Shown: positions 6,279 through 16,800, numbered from the stretch's first letter. The stretch: DNA of 64,000 nucleotides from Allobranchiibius huperziae (GCF_013410455.1 NZ_JACCFW010000001.1:2186929-2250928), one strand, 5' to 3'. Notes: generated by a model from the letters alone, not told the origin. Program-made: numbers and translations.

Positions 6279-8447
6279 ATGGACGCCCTAGCCCGCTGGG
6301 TCATTCACCACCGCCTGATCGTCGCCCTCTTCTGGCTGGCGGCATTCATCGGCGGCGCCGCGGCGGCCGGAGTCGTCCCCGGTCGACTCACGACCGACTT
6401 CTCCCTGCCCGGTCAGCCCGGCGACACCGCCGAGAAGGCGCTGATCAAGCAGTACGGCGTGAGCAGCTTCGACACCACGGTGCTCACCGTCACCGTGCCG
6501 CAGGGACAGACGGTGCAGCAGCAGTCGGCCAAGATCGCGCAGGTCTTCGGCTCCGCCACGCGCGTGTCGGCGGTCCCCCGCACCCGCGTCGTGGACTACG
6601 CCAGCACCGGTGACCAGAAGTTCATCGTGAACGGCGGCCGGACGACCTTCGCGCTCGTCCAGGCCACTCCACCGACGAGTTTCGCGGTCAGCTCCGGCGT
6701 GGAATTCGGCAAAGCGCTCAACATCGCGGCCAAGCGGGCCGGGTTCGAGTCGGGCACCACGTCGTACCAGTTGCTCTCGGCAGGCACCGACCAGAGCGGC
6801 GGCCCGAGCGTCCTCGTCGAGACACTGTTGGGTGCCCTGGGCGCGCTCGCTGTGCTGCTCTTCGTCTTCGCGTCGTTCCTCGCACTGATGCCGTTGATCA
6901 TCGCGGCGGTGTCGATCCTGACGACGTTCCTGCTCGTGCTGCTGCTCACGACGTTCAGTGACGTCAGCTTCGTCGTGGAGTTCCTGATCTCTCTCGTGGG
7001 CCTCGGCATCGCCATCGACTACTCCCTGCTCCTGGTGTCGCGATGGCGTGAGGAACGCGCCCACGGTCAGTCGAACGACGAGGCGATCCTCACCGCGGTG
7101 CGCACCGCCGGGCACGCGGTGCTGGCATCCGGGGCGACGGTGGCGATCAGCCTGGTCGCCCTCGTCGTGGTCCCGGTGCCGTTCCTGCGCTCGATGGGCT
7201 TCGGCGGCATGCTCATCCCCCTGGTGAGCGTGGCCGTCGTGCTCACCCTGCTACCGGCGATGCTGTCCAAGATCGGACCACGCGTGGACTGGCCGCGCAT
7301 CCGGCACGAGGGCCGCGCGTCCCGCGGGTGGACGGCGTGGGCGCGCCTGATCGTGAAGCGCCGGGTCGTCGCCGTCGCCGCCGGGGTCGTGCTGCTCGCG
7401 CTGCTCATCACTCCGGTCTTCGGGCTGAAGATCGGCCAGTCCAACATCGCCTCGCTCGGCAAGACCGGGCCCGCCGTCCAGACGCTAGGCACCCTGCGCG
7501 ACGACGGAGTCGGCGGCGGCGTGCTGACCCCGATCACCGTCCTGGTCCCCGCCGACCAGCGTGACAAGGCGATCGCGGCGGCGGGCAAGGTCGACGGCGT
7601 CCAGCTCGCGACGGGCAACAGGACCAGCGACGGCCGGATGGCGGTCGTGGACGTCCTGCCGAAGAAGGAGACCGTCGACAGCTCCGGCGTCCAGGTGGTG
7701 CATCGCGTGCGCACCGCCGTCGAGAAGGCCGTCGACGGCGATGTGCTCGTCGCGGGTCAGGGCGCGGTCGTCGACGACTACTTCAACGCCGTCTACGACA
7801 AGTTCCCCTACGTGCTCGGCCTCATCGCCCTGGTGACGTTCGTGCTGCTGATGCGCCAGTTCCGCTCGGTACTGCTGCCGATCAAGGCCGTGGTGATGAA
7901 CCTGGTCTCCCTGTCGGCTGTCTTCGGCGCGGTGACCTTCTTCTGGCAGGAGGGCCACGGCTCCGGCACGGTCTTCAACATCGCCGGCACCGGCGCCATC
8001 ACGTTCTGGCTGCCGATCATCATCTTCGCGTTCCTGTTCGGCCTGTCGATGGACTACGAGGTGTTCATCCTGGCCCGCATGCGCGAGGAGTACGACGCCA
8101 CCGGCAGCACGAGCGCCGCCGTGACGGTCGGCCTCGGGCGCACCGGGAGGCTCGTCACCTCGGCCGCGTTGATCCTCTTCTTCGCCTTCGCAGCGCTCGC
8201 CTCGTCGCCCGGCACCGACATCAAGGTGCTCGGCACCGCGCTCGGCGTCGGCATCCTCATCGACGCGACCATCGTGCGCGCGCTGCTGGTGCCCGCCCTG
8301 GTCAGCCTGTTCGGCAAGTACAACTGGTGGCTGCCGGGCGGCCTCGCGAAGGTGCTCTTCGTCGAGCCGTCACCCCTGCGCAACGAGACGCACGCCGGTC
8401 CACGGGAGTTCGATGAGACCGGTCGGGAGATCGCCACGTCCCGCTGA
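6279..8447 (+). CDS. MMPL family (RND-type) membrane transporter
   Basis: The product is 722 aa from ATG 6279, preceded by CGGGAGA; an in-frame start 21 codons upstream is less likely. The layout is a first helix at about residues 13-31, a large extracytoplasmic loop, a block of five helices, then a second loop and a second helix block, i.e. the duplicated RND/MMPL topology. The proton-relay-like motifs GLGIAIDYSLLLVSRWREE and LFGLSMDYEVFILARMREEY sit in equivalent helices of the two halves. Relatives export lipids, siderophores or drugs. The divergent nitroreductase is the only close neighbour, so the substrate stays open. Confidence 0.9.
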   Translation: MDALARWVIHHRLIVALFWLAAFIGGAAAAGVVPGRLTTDFSLPGQPGDTAEKALIKQYGVSSFDTTVLTVTVPQGQTVQQQSAKIAQVFGSATRVSAVPRTRVVDYASTGDQKFIVNGGRTTFALVQATPPTSFAVSSGVEFGKALNIAAKRAGFESGTTSYQLLSAGTDQSGGPSVLVETLLGALGALAVLLFVFASFLALMPLIIAAVSILTTFLLVLLLTTFSDVSFVVEFLISLVGLGIAIDYSLLLVSRWREERAHGQSNDEAILTAVRTAGHAVLASGATVAISLVALVVVPVPFLRSMGFGGMLIPLVSVAVVLTLLPAMLSKIGPRVDWPRIRHEGRASRGWTAWARLIVKRRVVAVAAGVVLLALLITPVFGLKIGQSNIASLGKTGPAVQTLGTLRDDGVGGGVLTPITVLVPADQRDKAIAAAGKVDGVQLATGNRTSDGRMAVVDVLPKKETVDSSGVQVVHRVRTAVEKAVDGDVLVAGQGAVVDDYFNAVYDKFPYVLGLIALVTFVLLMRQFRSVLLPIKAVVMNLVSLSAVFGAVTFFWQEGHGSGTVFNIAGTGAITFWLPIIIFAFLFGLSMDYEVFILARMREEYDATGSTSAAVTVGLGRTGRLVTSAALILFFAFAALASSPGTDIKVLGTALGVGILIDATIVRALLVPALVSLFGKYNWWLPGGLAKVLFVEPSPLRNETHAGPREFDETGREIATSR

Positions 8448-8526
8448 AGTCTCCGCGCCGCCGACGCGGGGGCGAGACCGTGACGGGCTCGTCCGGCCGC
8501 GTCCTCGGAAGGGGTAGTTTGCGAGA

Positions 8527-8790
8527 GTGACCGTGTTGATCGACCCGCCGACCTGGCCGGCCTACGGACGGTTGTGGTCACATCTGGTGAGTGACACGTC
8601 GTACGACGAGTTGCGCGAGTTCGCCGTTGCGGCAGGGCTTCCCGAGCGGCTCTTCGATGGCGACCACTACGACGTGCCGCAGGAGCGCTACGAGGCGATC
8701 GTCGCCGCGGGCGCGCAGGAGGTGGCCGGGCGCGACCTGATCCGCCGGCTCCTCGCCAGCGGCCTGCGGCTGCACCAGCGCGAACGCTGA
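8527..8790 (+). CDS. DUF4031 domain protein
   Basis: This 87-aa protein starts at GTG 8527. The opening TVLIDPPTWPAYGRLWSHLVSD and the segment SYDELREFAVAAGLPERLFDGDHYDVP are the DUF4031 hallmark, with conserved His and Asp residues that could bind metal. TAGTTT lies 10-15 bases before the start, so the transcript may be leaderless. The function of the family is unknown. A large hairpin follows 15 bases after the stop. Confidence 0.85.
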   Translation: MTVLIDPPTWPAYGRLWSHLVSDTSYDELREFAVAAGLPERLFDGDHYDVPQERYEAIVAAGAQEVAGRDLIRRLLASGLRLHQRER

Positions 8791-8804
8791 CCTCGATTTC
8801 GCCC

Positions 8805-8836
8805 TGCACAGCGGGGCAGATGTGCCCCGCTGTGCA
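8805..8836. terminator. Perfect 14-bp palindromic hairpin, related to the one at 53875
   Basis: TGCACAGCGGGGCA and TGCCCCGCTGTGCA are exact inverse copies around a GATG loop. It lies between convergent DUF4031 and VOC genes and is suited to terminate both. The core GCGGGGCA...TGCCCCGC and the right flank TGCATGTCC are shared with the palindrome at 53875-53916, so this is a small dispersed repeat family. Confidence 0.7.
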
Positions 8837-8849
8837 TGTCCTAAACAGG

Positions 8850-9338
8850 TCAGCCGGCGGCTGCCCGTTCGATCTCGGCGATGTCGATCTTGCGCATCGT
8901 GAACATCGCCTTCATCGCCCGACCGGCGCGGTCCTTGTCCGGGTCGGAGACCAGCTCCGTCAGACGCGTGGGAGTGACCTGCCACGAGACGCCGAAGCGG
9001 TCCTTGCACCACCCGCACTGGCTCTCCTCACCACCGTCGGCGGTCAGCGCGTCCCAGTAGCGATCGGTCTCGGCCTGGTCGGCGCACGCGATCTGGAACG
9101 AGACGGCCTCGGTGAAGGGGAACTGCGGACCGCCGTTCAGGCCGACGAAACGCTGCCCGCCGATGGTGAAACTCACCGTCATGACCTCCCCGGCCGTTCC
9201 GGCGCCGGCATCGGCCGCCGCCTGGGGATATTCGTCCTGACGCTCGATCCGCACGTCGGGGAAGACGGTGGCGTAGAACCGAGCGGCTTCCGAGGCATTG
9301 CCCGGGAACCAGAGGAAGGTGGTCAGTTCGGTGCTCAT
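8850..9338 (-). CDS. VOC family protein (PhnB/3-demethylubiquinone methyltransferase-like)
   Basis: The product is 162 aa; the start MSTELTTFLWFPG is preceded by GGGAGAGGACCCCTG. The fold signatures are LWFPGNASEAARFYATVFPD near the N-terminus, SFTIGGQRFVGLNGGPQFPF in the middle, and GGEESQCGWCKDRFGVSWQV near the end, the pattern of the PhnB-like VOC subgroup. Members bind a metal or small ligand, but most have no proven reaction. It is divergent from a TetR regulator and the shared intergenic region holds a long inverted repeat, so the regulator very likely controls this gene. Confidence 0.85.
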   Translation of the reverse strand: MSTELTTFLWFPGNASEAARFYATVFPDVRIERQDEYPQAAADAGAGTAGEVMTVSFTIGGQRFVGLNGGPQFPFTEAVSFQIACADQAETDRYWDALTADGGEESQCGWCKDRFGVSWQVTPTRLTELVSDPDKDRAGRAMKAMFTMRKIDIAEIERAAAG

Positions 9339-9402
9339 CAGGGGTCCTCTCCCGGTTCGTGATCGACAGGCGGTGCAGGCTCGACCGGCATACGCCGCCA
9401 TA

Positions 9403-9444
9403 ATGTGTACGGCGTGCACTTACGAAAGTTCACACCGTACACAT
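9403..9444. promoter_or_regulatory. Inverted-repeat operator between VOC and TetR genes
   Basis: ATGTGTACGGCGTG (9403-9416) and CACACCGTACACAT (9431-9444) are inverse copies matching at 13 of 14 positions, separated by 14 bases. Long dyads around TACG/CGTA in a divergent TetR intergenic region are typical autoregulatory operators. TAATGT overlaps the left arm and could be a -10 element for rightward transcription. Confidence 0.6.
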
Positions 9445-9463
9445 GACGGATGGAGGGGACAAG

Positions 9464-10198
9464 ATGACCGACGGCACCGCGGGGAAGGGGTCATCCGCTC
9501 ATGGCCGCTACCACCACGGTGACCTGGCAGCCGCCCTGGTCACGGCGGGGCTGGAGCTCGTCCGCGCTGGAGGCCCTGCAGCCCTCGGCCTGCGCGAGGC
9601 CACCCGCGTCGCCGGCGTCAGCCCGAGCGCCGCGTACCGACACTTCGCCGACCGCGCCGCCCTCGTGTCCGCCGTGGCCGACCAGGCGTTGCATCAGGCC
9701 GGCCGAGCCATGCAGGCCCGGATGGACGACCACGGAGCCGACACAGATCCCGCCCGCCGAGCGCGCGGACATCTCCGCGCGGTGGGTCTGGGGTACATCG
9801 ACTTCGCGCTGGCCGAGCCGGGCTTGTTCCAACTGGCCTTCCAGACGCCGGGACCGTCCGACGCGACCTCGGACGTCGCGACCCACTACGCCTCGCCCAC
9901 CGACCAGGTGCAGCACCCTCTCGTGCTGCTCATGTCCGCGCTCGATGAGCTGGTCGAGGTCGGGGTGCTGACCGCTGCGCGCCGGGCGAACGCCGAATGG
10001 GCGTGCTGGTCGGCCGTGCACGGTCTGTCCGACCTGGCGACCCGCGGACCTCTGCACGCGCAGGACCGGGCCGCCGTGCAGCAGTTGGCCGAGTACGTCG
10101 TGGACGCCGCGATCGACGGCGTGGTGGGTGGCGATCCGAGCGAGCCGAGCACGACGAAGCCCGTCACCGGGGCGGGGGCGAAGCGGTCCCGAGGCTGA
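9464..10198 (+). CDS. TetR/AcrR family transcriptional regulator
   Basis: The product is 244 aa. GGAGGGG is well spaced before ATG 9464; a second ATG at 9443 lies within the operator and is less likely. The N-terminal HTH is clear: YHHGDLAAALVTAGLELVRA, then LGLREATRVAGVSPSAAYRHF and the continuing helix ADRAALVSAVADQAL. The C-terminal ligand domain resembles the TetR_C_33/WHG type (LGYIDFALAEPGLFQLAF, WSAVHGLSDLA). It probably represses itself and the divergent VOC gene through the dyad at 9403-9444. The effector is unknown. Confidence 0.9.
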   Translation: MTDGTAGKGSSAHGRYHHGDLAAALVTAGLELVRAGGPAALGLREATRVAGVSPSAAYRHFADRAALVSAVADQALHQAGRAMQARMDDHGADTDPARRARGHLRAVGLGYIDFALAEPGLFQLAFQTPGPSDATSDVATHYASPTDQVQHPLVLLMSALDELVEVGVLTAARRANAEWACWSAVHGLSDLATRGPLHAQDRAAVQQLAEYVVDAAIDGVVGGDPSEPSTTKPVTGAGAKRSRG

Positions 10199-10214
10199 CC
10201 CCTACCCTGGTGCG

Positions 10215-11714
10215 GTGCAGTCCGAACCCCTCACCATCCGCGCTGCACGCATCGTCCCGGTCGGCCGCCCCGCCCCGTCGGGAGCGGTCGATCTGCACCT
10301 CGAAGACGGTCGAGTGGTCGAGGTCGGAAAAGCATTGCCCGACAGGGGTTTCCGCCAGGTTGATGCCGGCGGCCGATGGCTGACACCGGGCCTATGGGAC
10401 CACCACGTGCACATGACGCAGTGGGCGCACACCCTGTCGCGGCTCGACGTGAGCGCCAGCGCCTGCCCCGACGACGTGGTCCGCATCGTGCGAGCCCACG
10501 ACCGGGCGAGCGGCGACCGGCACTCCTCGATCGTGGGCTTCGGTTACCGCTCCGCCGGCTGGCCGGCTGCTCCCACCGTGCGCGAGCTGGACGAGGCTGT
10601 CCCGGACCGCCCGGTCGTGCTGATCTCCGGTGACGCGCACAACGGCTGGTTGAACTCCACGGCGCTGCGGCTGCTCGACCTCCCGCTGCGCGACACCCCG
10701 ATCAGCGAGAACGCCTGGTTCGACGTCTTCCCGCTGCTCGCCGCCCTACCCGGCGCCGAACCGGACCCTGTCCAGGCCTACCGTGCCGTCCTGCGCAACG
10801 CCGCGAGCAAGGGCGTCGTCGGCATCACCGACATGGAGTTCGAGAGCTCCGTCGCGACCTGGGGCCGGATGGTGCCCCTCGGGCTGGACACCCTGCGGGT
10901 CCGTGCATCGACCTACCTCTACGGTCTCGACACCACGATCGCCGCCGGGCTGCGGACCGGTGACGCCGTGCCGGGCGGCGCCGGGATGGCCACGATGGGA
11001 CCGCTGAAGATCATCGCCGACGGGTCGCTCGGCACCATGACCGCGCTGTGCTGCGCGCCGTACGCCGGGCACGCCACCAGGGGGACCTGCAACGTCTCGC
11101 CCGAGGAGCTTCTCCAAGCGTTGCGCACGGCGCGGGCGCACGGCCTCGACGCCGCCGTGCACGCCATCGGTGACGCCGCAGCCACGATGGTCCTGGATGC
11201 GTTCCGGGACAGCGGGATCCGCGGCTCCATCGAGCACGCCCAGCTCCTCGATCCGACCGACATCACGCGGATGGCTGCCCTGGGGGTCCGCGCGTCGGTG
11301 CAGCCGGCGCAGCTCTACGACGACCGCGACCTGTCCGACCAGCTGTGGCCCGGGTGCGCCGACCGCTCGTTCATGCTGCGGTCGATGGTCGACGCCGGAG
11401 TGCAGCTGAGGATGGGCTCGGATGCCCCCGTCGCGCCACTGGACCCCTGGCTGGCGATGGCAGCCGCGGTGCACCGCAGCGCCGACACCCGCGGGCCGTG
11501 GGGAGCGGCGCAGGCCATCACGCCCGCGGAAGCCCTCGCCGCGAGCACCGACGGTCAGCGAACTGTCGCGGTGGGGTCACCGGCCGATCTCGTGCTCGTC
11601 GACGCCGATCCCCTTGCTGCCGCTGGTGATTCAGCAGTGGCGGGGCATGCGTTGCGAACGATGGGCGTCGCGGCCACTCTGGTCGGCGGCCGAGTCGTGC
11701 ACGACGCGCTCTGA
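10215..11714 (+). CDS. Amidohydrolase family protein (YtcJ-like)
   Basis: The product is 499 aa from GTG 10215, 16 bases after the TetR stop; the earlier in-frame starts lie inside tetR. Metal-site motifs are GLWDHHVHMTQWA (HxH), a central Lys/Asp segment ITDMEFES, HAIGDAA and IEHAQLL (later His residues), and the final Asp in RMGSDAPVAPLDPW. The long form with the C-terminal VGSPADLVLVDADPL strand matches the Amidohydro_3/YtcJ group. Members hydrolyse amides or imides; the substrate is unknown. It probably shares a transcript with the TetR gene. Confidence 0.88.
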   Translation: MQSEPLTIRAARIVPVGRPAPSGAVDLHLEDGRVVEVGKALPDRGFRQVDAGGRWLTPGLWDHHVHMTQWAHTLSRLDVSASACPDDVVRIVRAHDRASGDRHSSIVGFGYRSAGWPAAPTVRELDEAVPDRPVVLISGDAHNGWLNSTALRLLDLPLRDTPISENAWFDVFPLLAALPGAEPDPVQAYRAVLRNAASKGVVGITDMEFESSVATWGRMVPLGLDTLRVRASTYLYGLDTTIAAGLRTGDAVPGGAGMATMGPLKIIADGSLGTMTALCCAPYAGHATRGTCNVSPEELLQALRTARAHGLDAAVHAIGDAAATMVLDAFRDSGIRGSIEHAQLLDPTDITRMAALGVRASVQPAQLYDDRDLSDQLWPGCADRSFMLRSMVDAGVQLRMGSDAPVAPLDPWLAMAAAVHRSADTRGPWGAAQAITPAEALAASTDGQRTVAVGSPADLVLVDADPLAAAGDSAVAGHALRTMGVAATLVGGRVVHDAL

Positions 11715-11731
11715 GCGCCCCTCCCACTCCG

Positions 11732-11755
11732 ACCGTCGCTACAGGCGGCGACGGT
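11732..11755. terminator. Hairpin between convergent amidohydrolase and oligopeptidase genes
   Basis: ACCGTCGC (11732-11739) and GCGACGGT (11748-11755) form a perfect 8-bp stem abutting the oligopeptidase stop codon and 18 bases after the amidohydrolase stop. It can serve both strands. Confidence 0.5.
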
Positions 11756-13870
11756 TCATCGCAGAGCGGTGGCGCCGAGCTGGTCGAGCAGGAAGGCCAG
11801 CTCGAACGCGGTGTCGCGCCACGCGTCGTACCGCCCGCTCACCCCGCCGTGGCCCGCGACCATCTCGCACTTGAGCAGGACCGGCCGATCCACCGGATCG
11901 GAGGTGACGGTGGCGCGCAGCTGCTGCACCCACTTGGCCGGCTCGACGAAGAAGACGCGGGTGTCGTTGAGGCTGGTGGTCGCGAGGATCGCCGGATAGG
12001 CGGTGGCGGCGACGTTCTCGTAGGGGCTGTAGGTCTTCATGTAGGCGTAGACCGACGCGTCGTGCAGCGGGTCGCCCCACTCCTGCCACTCCCCCACGGT
12101 GAGCGGCAACGACGGGTCCAGGATCGTGGTGAGCGCGTCGACGAAGGGCACCGCCGCGTGCACGGCACGGTAGAGCTCCGGCGCCAGGTTGACGACTGCG
12201 CCCATGAGCAGGCCGCCAGCCGAGCCGCCCTCCGCTGCAAGACGATCCGGTGAGACCCAACCGGCGTCGATCAGCGCGCGGGAGCATGCCACGAAGTCGG
12301 TGAAGGTGTTGCGCTTGGCGAGCATCTTGCCCTCGTCCCACCACCGGCGACCTAGCTCACCGCCGCCGCGCACGTGCGCCACGGCGAAGACGACGCCCCG
12401 GTCGAGCAGCGACAGGCGGCTCGCGGAGAACCGCGGGTCGGAGGGGATCTCGTAGGACCCGTAGCCGGAGACGAGGCCCGGATTGCTCCCGTCGGCGACG
12501 ACGTCGCGTCGGCGGACCAGCGAGATCGGCACCTGGGTGCCGTCGTCGCCGCGGGCCCAGAGGCGCTCCTCCAGATAGTCCTGCGGCGTGTATCCGGGCA
12601 CCTCCTGCTGTTTGAGCACCTGCAGGTCACCGCTCGCCGGGTCGAACTGCAGCACGCTCGGGGGCAGCAGGTAGGAGCCCATCGCCAGGCGCAGCGTCGA
12701 CTCGTCGTACTCGGCGTTGGCACCGAGGCGTACGACGGCCAGCGGGCTGTCGGTCGGCACGTGCACCGCGTCGCCGAGCCCGTCGCCGTGCTTGGGCAGC
12801 ACCCGGACGGTCGGCAGGCCGCCGGAGCGCAGGGACACCGCTACGAAGCCGGCGAACGCGTCGACCCCCTCGAGCCGCTCGTCGTCCACCAGCTGCAGGA
12901 CCGGGGTCCAGTGCGCCCGACCGGGCGTCGCCAACGGAGCCTGGGCCAGGTCGAAGTCGGGTCGACGAAGGTTGTGCGCGATGAAGATCCGGTCCCCGTC
13001 GACCTCGACGGAGTACTCCACCTCGGCTGCACGAGGCTCGACCATCACCAGGTCGGCGTCGGGCCGGGTCAGGTCGCCCAGCAGCACCTCACTGCTGGTG
13101 CGCGACTCGGACTCCACGATCAGCCAGCGGTCGTCACGCGACACCTCGAAGCCGATCCCGAACTCCGGGTCGGCCTCCTCGCGCACCAGCACGTCCCCCG
13201 CCGGGTCGCTGCCGACGGTGTGACGCCAGATCTGGTGGGGTCGCCAGGCGTCGTCGTGGCGGATGTAGAAGACGGTGCGCGCGTCGAAGGACCACGCGAG
13301 CCCGTAGTGCGCATCCTGCACGCTCTGGTCGAGCACCGCGCCGGTGACGAGGTCACGCACCTGCAGGTCGTAGCGCTCGTCACCGCTGACGTCGACCAGC
13401 AGTGCCAGGAAGCGACCGTCGGGGCTGATCTCCAGGCCGCCCAGCTCGAAGAACTCGTGTGCGCCGGCTTCGTGGTTCTCGTCCAGCAGGACGACCTCCC
13501 CGTCGACGGGCGCGCCGGGGGCCGGCACCGGGCGCGCTGCACCCTGAAGGTAGGGCGCGCGGCAGTGCACGGCGTACTGCGCACCCTCCGCCGTGCGCGA
13601 GTAGTACCACCAGTCGCCCTTGCGCACGGGCACGTCGACGTCGGTCTCGACGACGTGGCCGCGGATCTCCTCGAAGATGGTCTCGACGAGCGGCTGCAGG
13701 TGCGCCGTGCGCGCCTGCGTGTAGGCGTTCTCCGCCTCCAGGTGGGCAATGACCTCGCGGGAGTTCTTGTCGCGCAACCACTCCCACTGATCCTCAAACC
13801 GGTCGCCGTGGTGCTCGCGCACCGTCGGCGTACGTCGGGCGACGGGTGCAGAGACCTCGTGGGGTGCCAT
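11756..13870 (-). CDS. ptrB: S9 family prolyl oligopeptidase / oligopeptidase B
   Basis: The product is 704 aa from ATG 13870; GTG 13879 is also possible. It starts immediately behind dnaE. The N-terminal seven-bladed propeller (YYSRTAEGAQYAVHCR, SPDGRFLALLVD) is followed by an alpha/beta hydrolase domain. The catalytic Ser is in EGGSAGGLLMGAVVN, the Asp in VTSDPVDRPVLLKCEM and the His in GHGGVSGRYDAWRD. Oligopeptidase B cleaves short peptides after basic residues in the cytoplasm. Length and the GSAGG box are those of the family; preference for Arg/Lys cannot be read with certainty. Confidence 0.92.
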   Translation of the reverse strand: MAPHEVSAPVARRTPTVREHHGDRFEDQWEWLRDKNSREVIAHLEAENAYTQARTAHLQPLVETIFEEIRGHVVETDVDVPVRKGDWWYYSRTAEGAQYAVHCRAPYLQGAARPVPAPGAPVDGEVVLLDENHEAGAHEFFELGGLEISPDGRFLALLVDVSGDERYDLQVRDLVTGAVLDQSVQDAHYGLAWSFDARTVFYIRHDDAWRPHQIWRHTVGSDPAGDVLVREEADPEFGIGFEVSRDDRWLIVESESRTSSEVLLGDLTRPDADLVMVEPRAAEVEYSVEVDGDRIFIAHNLRRPDFDLAQAPLATPGRAHWTPVLQLVDDERLEGVDAFAGFVAVSLRSGGLPTVRVLPKHGDGLGDAVHVPTDSPLAVVRLGANAEYDESTLRLAMGSYLLPPSVLQFDPASGDLQVLKQQEVPGYTPQDYLEERLWARGDDGTQVPISLVRRRDVVADGSNPGLVSGYGSYEIPSDPRFSASRLSLLDRGVVFAVAHVRGGGELGRRWWDEGKMLAKRNTFTDFVACSRALIDAGWVSPDRLAAEGGSAGGLLMGAVVNLAPELYRAVHAAVPFVDALTTILDPSLPLTVGEWQEWGDPLHDASVYAYMKTYSPYENVAATAYPAILATTSLNDTRVFFVEPAKWVQQLRATVTSDPVDRPVLLKCEMVAGHGGVSGRYDAWRDTAFELAFLLDQLGATALR

Positions 13871-13871
13871 C

Positions 13872-16800
13872 TCATGCACCTACCAGGCAGGACGGGCCGA
13901 GCAGCGCCTTGAGGTCGCCGAACAGAGCGGGTGATGCGGTGACGCGCAAGGAGTCCTCCAGCTTGACGGTGACGGATCGACCGGGTTGATGCAGTTTCAG
14001 ATGCACCTCGGTGGCGCCGGGGTGCTCGACCAGCACGGTGCGCAGTTTGTGCGCGAGCCCGGTGTTGGCCCGCGCCAGGGGCATGGTGAGCACGACCGGG
14101 CCGCGTACGTCGCCCTTGAGCTCCGGCAGCGTCAGCTCGGAGGCCATCAGCTGCGGGCCGTCGTCGCGCATCTGGAAGCGACCCTTGATCACGCAGACCA
14201 CATCGGGGTTGAGCATGGTGGACACGGTCATGTAGGTCTTCGCGAAGAACATCACCTCGATGGCGCCCTCGAGGTCCTCCACGGTCGCGATCGCCCACAG
14301 CTCACCGCGCTTGTTGCGCTTCAACTGCATCCCCGTGATCAGCCCGGCGATGGTCAGCTGCGCGCCGTCCTTGGGTGCGTCCTCGCCGTGCAGACGGGCG
14401 ATCGACATGTCCGCGTGCTGGGACAGGATGTGCTCGATCCCGAAGAGCGGGTGATCGGAGACGTAGAGCCCCAGCATGTCCCGCTCGAACGCCAGCAGGG
14501 TGGGTTTGTCCCACTCGATCTCGGGGATCGCAGGCAGCGCCGCCAGCTCGATCGCGGCCTCGTCGCCGAACCCGCCGAAGAGGGAGTCCTGCCCACGCTC
14601 CTCGAAGCGCTTCTCCTCCGCGACCGCGTCGACATAGGCCTCGTGGATGTGCACCAGCCCCTGCCGCGGATGCTGCAGATCGTCGAACGCTCCTGCCTTG
14701 ACCAGCGATTCGATGGTCCGCTTGTTGCAGACGACGGCGGGCACCTTGCGCAGGAAGTCCTCGAACGAGGCGAAGCGGCCCTTCTCCTCGCGCGCCTTGA
14801 CGATCGCCTCCACGACGTTGCCGCCGACGTTGCGGATCGCGGCCAGCCCGAAGCGGATGTCGGTGCCGACGGCGGTGAAGTCGGCGACCGACTCGTTCAC
14901 GTCCGGTGGCAGCACCTTGATGCCGAGCTTGCGGGTGTCGGCCAGGTAGGTGGCCATCTTGGTCTTGTCGCCCTCGACGCTGGTCAGCAGCGCGGCGGCG
15001 TACTCGGCCGGGTAGTTGGCCTTGAGGTAGGCGGTCCAGTACGAGACGAGGCCGTACCCGGCGGTGTGGCTCTTGTTGAACGCGTACCCGGAGAAGGGCA
15101 GCATCACGTCCCAGAGCGCCTTGGTCGCCTCGGCGCTGTAGCCGCTGGCGACCATGCCGGCCTCGAAGTTGCCGAACTCCTTCTCCAGGATCTCGATCTT
15201 CTTCTTACCCATCGCCCGGCGCAGCAGGTCGGCGCCGCCCAGGGTGTAGCCCGCGAGCTCGCGGGCGATGGCCATGAGCTGCTCCTGGTAGACGAGCAGG
15301 TGGTACGTCGTGCCGAGGATCGGCTCGAGCGCGTCCTTGAGCTCCGGGTGGATCGGGGTGATGGCCTGCCGGCCGTTCTTGCGCTCGGCGTAGTTGATGT
15401 GCGCGTTGGCGGCCATCGGGCCGGGTCGGTAGAGCGCCAGCACGGCCGCGATGTCCTCGAACCGGGTCGGTGCCATCAGGCGCAGCAGGCTGCGCATCGG
15501 CCCGCCGTCGAGCTGGAAGACACCGAGGGTCTCTCCGCGCGCCAGCAGCTGGTAGGTCGCCTCGTCCTCCAGCGGGATGGTGGCCGTGGTGAGGTGCACG
15601 CCGCGGTTGGTGTCGATGTTGCCGAGGGCCTGGTCGATGATGCCGAGGTTGCGCAGGCCCAGGAAGTCCATCTTGACCAGGCCCATCTCCTCGCAGTGCG
15701 GGAAGGAGAAGCCGGCGATGATGGTGCCGTCCTTGTCCCGGCGGTGCATCGGGATGAGGTCGAGCAGCGGCTCGGACGACAGGATCACCGCGGCGGCGTG
15801 CACGCCGGTGCCGCGGATCATCCCCTCCAGCCCACGCCCGGTGTCGACGACCTTGCGGACCTCGGGCTGCGCTTCGTAGAGCGCCCGGAACTCGGTCGCC
15901 TCGGCGTACCGCGGGTGCTTGGGATCGAACAGGCCGGTGAGCGGCACGCCCTTGCCCATCACGTCCGGCGGCATGGCCTTGCTGATCTGCTCGCCGAGCG
16001 CGAACGGGAAGCCCAGGATCCGGTTGGCGTCCTTGACCGCGGCCTTGGCCTTGATGGTGCTGAAGGTGTTGACCTGCGCGGTGTACTCGGCGCCGTACTT
16101 GGTCGTGACGTAGCGGACCATCTTGTCGCGCTGGCGGTCATCGAAGTCGAGGTCGACGTCCGGCGGGTTGATCCGCTCGGGGTTGAGGAAGCGCTCGAAG
16201 AGCAGCTGGTGCTCCAGCGGATCCAGCTCGGTGATCCGAGTCAGGTAGGCCACCATCGACCCGGTCGCCGAGCCTCGTCCCGGGCCCACCGGCACGCCGT
16301 TGTCGCGCGCGTAGCGGCAGATGTCGGCGACCACGAGGAAGTAGGAGGAGAAGCCCATCGGTTCGATGACGGCCATCTCGGTCTCGATGCGCTCGAGCAC
16401 CTCTGGGCCGGGGTCGTCGCCGTACCGCTCCTTCAGACCCACGGTGATCTGCTCGCGCAGGTACGCCGCCTGGGTCTGGCCCTCGGGGACGTCGGGGAAC
16501 TGCGGCATCCGGTCGACGGGCGCGAAGACCTCGCTGTAGTCCTCGATGCGCTCGGCGATGGCGAGGGTGTTGTCGCACGCCTCCGGCAGCTCGGCGAAGA
16601 GCTCGCGCATCTGCTCGGCGGTCTTCAGGTAGTAGCCGGACCCGTTGAACTTGAAGCGGTGCGGATCGTCCTTGTTCTTGCCGACTCCGACGCACAGCAG
16701 GTTGTCGTGCGCGTCGGCCTGGTCCTCGGTGACGTAGTGGCTGTCGTTGGTCGCGAGCAGCGGGATGTGCAGCTCTCTGGCGATCTTCAGCAGGCCGTCG

